A stretch of DNA of 64,000 bases from Candidatus Hartigia pinicola (GTDB taxonomy: Bacteria; Pseudomonadota; Gammaproteobacteria; Enterobacterales; Enterobacteriaceae): positions 124,001 through 188,000 of the forward strand of contig CP048208.1 of the NCBI GenBank assembly GCA_020541205.1. The letters are read 5' to 3'. Made by a program: the position numbers and the translations under genes. Below the pieces are notes generated by a model. That model did not search any database. It was not told the origin of the DNA and was given only the letters and a program-made list of their open reading frames with translations. Positions within the stretch are counted from its first letter, which is position 1; the number at the start of each line of letters is the position of its first letter. Below are positions 57,587 to 64,000 of the stretch, one piece after another.

Positions 57587-58491
57587 GTCAAAAACAACCC
57601 CATTGTGGTTTTGTGGCTATTGTTGGTCGACCAAATGTGGGTAAATCAACCTTGCTAAACCAAATATTGAAGAAGAAAATATCAATTACGTCTAAAAAGC
57701 CTCAAACAACTCGTCATTGTATTATAGGGATTCATACTGAAGATGAATACCAAATTATTTATATTGATACTCCAGGACTACAGATTAAAGAAAGATGGGC
57801 TATAAATTTTTTGATGAATAAAGTAGGATTTAGCTTTATTAATGATGTAGAGTTAGTTATTTTTGTTGTTGAAGGTGTAAGGTGGAATGATGATGATCAA
57901 ATTGTTCTTAATACAGTAAAAAGTTTTCATTGTCCTGTAATTTTAGCAATTAATAAAATTGATAATATTTCTGATAAAACTGTTCTTTTACCTTATATTA
58001 GTTTTCTAAACAAAAAAATGAATTTTTTTAATATCCTTCTAATGAGCGCAGAAAAATATAAAGGTATTGATATGATTAGCAAAATAGTTAGACGGCATAT
58101 TCCAGAAGCTAATCATTATTTTCCCAATAATTATACCACTGATCATTCACAACGTTTTATGGCATCAGAAATTATTCGTGAAAAGCTAATGCGTTTTTTA
58201 GGTGATGAACTACCTTATTGTGTAGTAGTTAAAATTAAACAGTTAAAAATGATAAAGCAAGGTATTTTTTATATTAATGCTTTAATTTTAGTTAAACGTG
58301 CAAGTCAAAAAAAAATAATAATAGGTAATAAAGGCACAAAACTTAAAAAAATTGGAACAGAAGCACGTATTGATATAGAAATATTATTTGATGCCAAAGT
58401 ATATCTTGCACTTTGGGTTAAGGTTACATCTGGGTGGGTAGATGACGAAGCAACATCACCTGACTTAGATTATATTAATAATTTAAAATAA
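57583..58491 (+). CDS. era: GTPase Era
   Basis: Ras-like GTPase with a KH domain that binds the 3' end of 16S rRNA during 30S maturation. It has 302 residues (E. coli 301). G1 is GRPNVGKS near 12-19, switch region KPQTTRH, G3 DTPG, G4 NKID, and the KH domain from about 200 has [13 protein letters not shown] and ELWVKV-like [15 protein letters not shown] overlap with rnc shows coupling. In E. coli recO follows; here nothing readable does. Confidence 0.97.
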   Translation: MSQKQPHCGFVAIVGRPNVGKSTLLNQILKKKISITSKKPQTTRHCIIGIHTEDEYQIIYIDTPGLQIKERWAINFLMNKVGFSFINDVELVIFVVEGVRWNDDDQIVLNTVKSFHCPVILAINKIDNISDKTVLLPYISFLNKKMNFFNILLMSAEKYKGIDMISKIVRRHIPEANHYFPNNYTTDHSQRFMASEIIREKLMRFLGDELPYCVVVKIKQLKMIKQGIFYINALILVKRASQKKIIIGNKGTKLKKIGTEARIDIEILFDAKVYLALWVKVTSGWVDDEATSPDLDYINNLK

Positions 58492-59441
58492 TAAGTAAAA
58501 TAATAATTTATTAAAATGTTAGTGTTTTACTTCAATTTTAGCCTTATACTAAGAAGTTTAAGTAAAGGCAATATTATTTTTTAGAAAAATTATTTCAAGA
58601 TCATATTATGACAAAACGTAAATTTAATTTTATACTTTATTAAATTAATTTAAATAGTTCAGGATAGCACTTTGTGTCTTAATATGTTTTACGTATATTA
58701 TTAATGGTATATAAATGGTTCTTTGTTATTTTAAGTGATTATATTATTTTACTTCTTTCTTTGTTAATTAAAAAATGCTGTAAAAAGCTTGATTAATTTT
58801 AAATGAGTTTTATCATATAATTTCAGTGAATACTTTTAATTATTATAAATTACTTAGTATCTGTTTTAAATATAATTTTATATTAAAATAATAAACCATT
58901 ACAGGACTGACAGTGCTTGCAAATAGTACAGAAGATTAAACTATTTTCCATTAGAGAAAAATGTTAATACTTCTGAAGAGTTAATGTATGTACGGTATTT
59001 TGTGTACTATTATGTATCCTCATGAGTTTTTCTAGTGGGAAAAAGTACTATAGTCATGTTTTAAAAAAGTAGAATATCTGATATTTATGTAGATGCTAGA
59101 AATATTTACAGACAGAAATAGTCTTCAATGTGTTTATTGTATATTAAAGTTATGTTCTGTTTTTGAATCAGATTAAAAACATCTTAGTATGAGGTGGTAA
59201 ATCTTGCTAAATATAATACAATTTATTTTATACAATTGTAGTATAAACATACATTATGTTACGCAAAAAGTACTTTAATAGTTTATATTTTATATAAAAA
59301 TTAATTTGATAAATAATGTCTATATTATCAATATAATATTGATATGTAGAAAATTTTCAAATATTATTTTTTATATATTAAAAAATTTCAAAATAGTAAA
59401 GCATAAGAAACTGACGTATTGTAGTGTGATGCTTTAGCATG

Positions 59442-59469
59442 TGTTTGTCAAATATACATATGACAAACA
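59442..59469. repeat. 9-bp inverted repeat with 10-base spacer
   Basis: TGTTTGTCA and TGACAAACA flank a 10-base AT spacer. This symmetric arrangement resembles an operator or a weak hairpin. It lies 137 bases before the large hairpin at 59606. Confidence 0.5.
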
Positions 59470-59605
59470 AGAATAAAATTAAAAAATTTAGAAGGATTAT
59501 GTAAGATACTGACACATCTAATTTTAGTGTATCAACTGAATATCTATTATTTGACAGTTATTTAGAAAAGCTAATTAATTACCTCTTATGACTTAAACAG
59601 TTTTC

Positions 59606-59662
59606 TATTATTGTAATCTTATCATTATGTTAATGATAAGATTACAATAATATCTTTTTTTT
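59606..59662 (+). terminator. 22-bp perfect hairpin followed by a T-tract
   Basis: Arms at 59606-59627 and 59631-59652 are exact complements with a 3-base loop (TGT), followed by TCTTTTTTTT. This is the longest perfect inverted repeat I found, and its T-tract reads as a + strand terminator. The nearest + gene, era, ended 1.1 kb earlier, so it may close a lost recO-side gene, or a small RNA. Confidence 0.65.
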
Positions 59663-62600
59663 GATAAAATGAAAACGTAAATTTAATATTTACTACAATT
59701 TAACCAAGTATAGTTGGTTAAAGTATATTTTAGTTTGTAAATAGAATTTCATGAAGTGTAAAAATAAATGTTGATTTTTAGTATATAAAAGTATTCTTTT
59801 AAAAGAAGTCAAGAAATTTCAATCACGTACCTGTAAAAAATTTAAAAGAATTAATTATTTTATTAGTCTCACAAAATACTAAAAAACGTTTACTGACTGA
59901 TATTTTGAACATTAACTCTAAGCATAAATTTGATGTATTCTTATTTTCACTATCGTTTTTTTCATTATATTAATTTAGTTTAAAAACTCAGATGGAATTA
60001 AAACGATTTTATAAAAGTATAGCTAGTATACATATATATTTCAAACCTGTTTATCGTTCTGCTAGAATACAATGTCTTATAACACAATTCTAATGGAATT
60101 TAAATTAGTTAAGTATTATTCTTTAATATCTAGGTTATTCAGAGAGTTGTGTAGTTATATTAATTAAAAAGTATGTGAATTATTTAGTCGATCTATTGAT
60201 AAGTTTATATCCTAAAGCATGATAAGTAAAACTTACTAGTAGTAAATTTTAAAATGTATTTGTAAAGATGGTCACATAATATGTTTTTTAGAAAGAATAA
60301 AATAATATTTTAAGTGTTATCCTTGATGTTGTTATCATTAAAATAAGATACAAGGAAAAATTTTAATAAATAAAGTAGAACGATGCAAAACTACATTTTA
60401 TCTTCAAATGTATGGTAGAATTGAGTGATAAGCTTATTGTATTTTATTTATTGTTACTAGCAGCGTTAGTGTAGATTGTGGAGTAAATTAAATTTAGATA
60501 ATCATTATGGTTATTTATTTACTTATATTAAATAAATGATTATATCACTCATAGTAATTAGATCAAGATAATTAGTAAAAAATATATACCGTAATTTATT
60601 AAATATACACTAGGAGTATTGAGGGATAATGTAGCATATAAAAAACGTTCTGAATAATATTATTATGTGCTATTATGTTAAAGTAAAGTTTAAAAATGCT
60701 AGTACATGAAGTCAAGAGATAATTACTGTAATAGCCAAGCTTTCCTGTCATTTAATCACTTATATTAATACTCAATTAAAACTAAGTTATCAGTCTTACT
60801 TAATGTGTATCAAACGCACTGTGCTTATGACTAGTCATAGTTTAATTAGTTGATTATATTAATTTTTATCATTTTTCTATTTTTTTAATGATAGATAAAA
60901 AACACTGGATTACAATGTGAATAATCTGATATCCTAAAATATAGGGTTAGATCCATTTTTAACAAAAAGATTATTTAGTAATGTAAGAGGTGAATCTGCA
61001 GTGTTATACATTATTTAATGTCGCAAAATTTTTGATTTATATCCTGGAATCTTATAATTAGTACTAGTTTTCTTAATTATAATGCATTAACGATCATTAA
61101 AGTAAGATTGATATTCTGATCAATTTTAACAAAAATTTTTCTCATTATATTTGAGTATTCTTTCTAGAAGGTTGTGCTCTATTTTTGATAAAATGATTTC
61201 ACACTAATAAATTATATCAGCTATTTTTGTTTAAAATACAACTCAGGGAGAATATATCAGTAAATAATGACTATTTCGAATACACGAAAGTTAATATAAA
61301 AATTTAGATATCTCTATTATGTACTAGTATTTATATTTTCATTACTGAGAAATACGGTTTTAATTTTATTAAACTATATATTGATTCATCTTACTACTGT
61401 AGGCTGTTCTTTGAACTGTAAAAGATATAAATGATTATATTTCAAAGTATTAGATGAAATTTTTGAAGAAAATATTCAATAATATGAAAACTAAACTCAT
61501 CTCTAGGTACGGATATAAATGAATTTTCATTCATATATAATATATAAAAATATAGCGTATAAAATCATGAATATTTAATAAAAAATTATTATTTTCAAAA
61601 ATTCAAATATATTTCAGTTGATTTCATATTGCTCACAATAATTAATTTTTATGTAGATGATCAATAGAAATAACTCAAGAAAAATTTATTAAATCAATAA
61701 TTTATAGTGTAGTACTTAATTTTATATTATCATTCATTTTAAAATTATAAGTATATACGTTTTATTACTAATCATGTGAGCTTAATAGTCAATAATCAAT
61801 AGTTTTAGATATGTGATGTCGATCAGTTATGTTTTTTTAAATTATCTTCTATTTTTTAAATAACAGAAGTTTTATTAACTGTTTTTTATTTTAAATATCA
61901 TTTATCATAAGTACATAATATTTTCTTGTAAAATGGGTTCATGAGGTAGTAAATTAATTTCTGAACTACATTAATATACATTCTTTGAAATTTATTTTTA
62001 TATCATAATTTATAATTTTATTATGATGATATATAAATTTTTATTTCAAGATTTCTTATATGAGTTGGCTAAAATAAAATTTTTAAATCTAATTATTAGT
62101 TTTATGTAAATTTTAAATTTACTAACTCTAAAGAATGAGTAATTAATTATAGATTAACCTTTATGATAACTAAAAAAAATTTCTAAATTTATTTAGATTG
62201 CAGATGTTTACAAGGTTTTTTGTTCAACTGATATGTTTTACTTATTTTCGAGTATGTACTTATAGAAATAATTTTATGAAAAGTTATAGAAACTTTCAGT
62301 TAGTTACTATAAGTAAACTGCAAGAAAAAAATAGTTGTATATATTTATTATTAATAAAAATAGTTGATTTTTCTATTTGAATTTTATTTTTTTACCATTT
62401 CATGAGGAAAATGAATAGTAGTTGTATATATATGATATATAGTTAGTTGTTATTGACAAAATACAATTTATTATCTTCAAACGATAGATTTTAATAATAT
62501 AATATGTAAATTAACATATTTTCAGTAAAAAATAAGTTATTGCATTTTATTTTTAATAAGTTATTTAATGATACATTATTATTAATTAAAAATTCACTTT

Positions 62601-63096
62601 TCTAGGAATATATCAGTATGTTATTATTTTTGTACAATAGAGTTTTGTTCTTAATATTAATATAATTAATATGATTTTCATGTACTTAAAAGATTATACA
62701 CTTGATGTTGATTAAATATATTAGCATTATATCATTTTTTTTAATAAAGGTCTTAGACAAAGGAGAATTATTTGCGTACCTAGTTTTAAAAGTTATTTTT
62801 TAGTAAGATTTTATTATAATAGTGAGCATTGTAATATATTTATAAATCTCTAAAATTTTAAACGAAATATAATACATTACTTTTAATATAAATACTATTT
62901 TTTAGTATTCCTTATACTATTAGCAATAGAAATTATTTACAAATATTTAAATCAGGAAAAATATTTTCTTCTGGTTAGTATTGCCAAAATATTAAGATTC
63001 TGTAGGTAAAATAGTTTTAGTATTTGTTATAACAAGATCTGAGTATTATAAGTGTTTTTGCAATCAACTTAGTATTAAAAAATTACCATTATACAT

Positions 63097-63354
63097 TTAA
63101 TATGATGGAGTGTGATTAACTGAAGGAAAAATTAAAGATTTTTTTAGTTGATTCTGTTCTACTGATCTAGTGAAGTGTATGTAACAATTTATGCCAACTA
63201 AAATAATACCGTTCATGGAAGAAAATACATATAACGCAAAAATCACAACAATAATCTTTTTTATTTTTTTATAGTGTAATTTAAAAACATATAAAAAGTA
63301 TAGCGTAATGCTTATTATAAATAAATTGAATATTATTGTATATATTAATGACAT
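63097..63354 (-). CDS. Hypothetical two-helix membrane ORF, possibly a gene relic
   Basis: An 85-codon frame beginning MSLIYTIIFN has a helix at about 3-24, a basic loop (KLHYKKIKK) and a second helix at about 34-56, then a polar tail. Upstream in the same frame DPLL precedes the Met, then a TAG at about 63377, and beyond it a basic open stretch back to an ATG (MRKLKNHHYR). So it may be the 3' part of a longer gene with one nonsense change. The layout loosely recalls small membrane proteins of the DUF2569 type, but this is a weak impression. There is no ribosome-binding site, and one frame of this length is expected by chance in so much AT-rich sequence. Confidence 0.2.
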   Translation of the reverse strand: MSLIYTIIFNLFIISITLYFLYVFKLHYKKIKKIIVVIFALYVFSSMNGIILVGINCYIHFTRSVEQNQLKKSLIFPSVNHTPSY

Positions 63355-64000
63355 TAGTAATGGGTCAACATGTTTCTATTTTATGTAGTATAATATTTTA
63401 ATATAAAAGTTTCTTCTAAGAGTTTTCATAAAAATTTTTTCATGTTTCCTGAATATTTTTCTATAATGATGATTTTTTAATTTTCGCATGTCTATTGCAA
63501 GATTGTAATCTTATTCACTATATAATAATCACCGTATCAATTGATGTTTAACTGTTTGTATATATATTAGATTCTTTACTGCATTAGGTGATTTTGTATT
63601 TTTTAATAAAATGTTTATACGTCGTATATAATTTATTATAAAGAAATGTTGAGTCTATTATTCAAATGTAATTATTTTATGCATTTTATCATTACGACAT
63701 ATTGTTACCGTAGAATGTTTTTCTGGACATTTTTCTATATATTAAATACGTATTATAAATAAGCTGAAAATACATATGTCTTCATAAAGTAATGGTAAAG
63801 AAAAGTGGTTGTACTCTTGCATATTCTTAAAATCAATTACTAATATTAGTTACTCTTAGTATTTTCTTAAAAAATGCTAGATATTGCTATTGAACACATT
63901 ACAAATATAGTGAAGACTTTTAAAGTAAATATTAAAAAGTATAGTTAATAGAATTTGTGTTAAGATGATCTTTAGAATTTCATAAAAATTTGTGTGATTA

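Larger units (their letters stand above)
58492..64000. other. 5.5 kb gene desert after era
   Basis: recO should follow era but no part of it was readable. Sequence is AT-rich with dense stops. Worth noting are an inverted repeat at 59442, a strong hairpin with T-tract at 59606, and an open - strand frame at 63097. A 60-codon TTG frame at 62198 has no ribosome-binding site and is probably chance. Confidence 0.55.

Noticed and set aside
24426-59180. Shared 15-16 base string (TGAATCAGATTAAAAA) near 24426 and 59163
   Set aside because: Only two copies, A-rich, with no similarity in the flanks; expected by chance in 64 kb of such composition.
62198-62380. 60-codon + strand frame in the last desert
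   Set aside because: TTG start, no ribosome-binding site, length within chance expectation.

Overview
The window is one contig segment of a very AT-rich, heavily eroded genome of a host-restricted gammaproteobacterium of the Enterobacterales. Every recognisable protein aligns by eye, nearly full length, with its Escherichia coli counterpart, and gene order follows the E. coli blocks tgt-(yajC)-secD-secF-ribD-ribH-nusB-dxs-ispA-xseB-yajR-cyoEDCBA-bolA-clpP-clpX-lon-(hupB)-ppiD-queC and tadA-acpS-pdxJ / lepA-lepB-rnc-era. The 29 protein genes I can support add up to about 29.5 kb, so only about 46 percent of the window is coding. The rest is very AT-rich sequence with a few recognisable gene remnants. 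This is the picture of an insect or other invertebrate symbiont in mid-reduction, with inactivated genes not yet deleted. A blood-feeder symbiont of the Arsenophonus/Providencia kind would fit the kept riboflavin and pyridoxine genes and the lost thiamine genes, but the sequence alone does not prove that.

Layout. 1-7.7 kb (+ strand): tgt 3' end, a yajC relic, secD, secF (whose ancestral start codon looks lost), then ribD, ribH and nusB. 8.9-12.0 kb (- strand): xseB-ispA-dxs, an isoprenoid operon. 12.0-15.8 kb: no genes where E. coli has thiI-yajL-panE-yajQ. 15.8-22.0 kb (- strand): yajR and a complete cytochrome bo3 quinol oxidase operon cyoABCDE. 23.3-32.9 kb (+ strand): bolA, a gap where tig should be, clpP, clpX, lon, a dead hupB that still has its terminator, and ppiD. 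35.1 kb: queC (-). 35.8-47.4 kb: a gene desert holding one intact gene, the phosphoethanolamine transferase cptA. 47.4-52.1 kb (- strand): tadA, acpS, pdxJ. 53.7-58.5 kb (+ strand): lepA-lepB-rnc-era, inverted relative to pdxJ-acpS compared with E. coli, with recO not recognisable. 58.5-64 kb: no convincing gene, but one striking 22-bp perfect hairpin with a T-tract.

The genes together describe an aerobic, ubiquinol-oxidising cell with Sec export and signal peptidase I, riboflavin, PLP and isoprenoid synthesis, ATP-dependent proteolysis, queuosine and inosine tRNA modification, and LPS core decoration. I found no rRNA, tRNA, CRISPR array, insertion sequence, prophage or plasmid module, and no novel multi-gene system. 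The most interesting observations are erosion signatures: Asp-to-Asn changes at normally conserved cation- or metal-binding positions of LepA, IspA and RNase III, substitutions in the RibD deaminase active site, a start-codon loss in secF, small-ORF and hairpin islands in otherwise blank sequence, and a local inversion.
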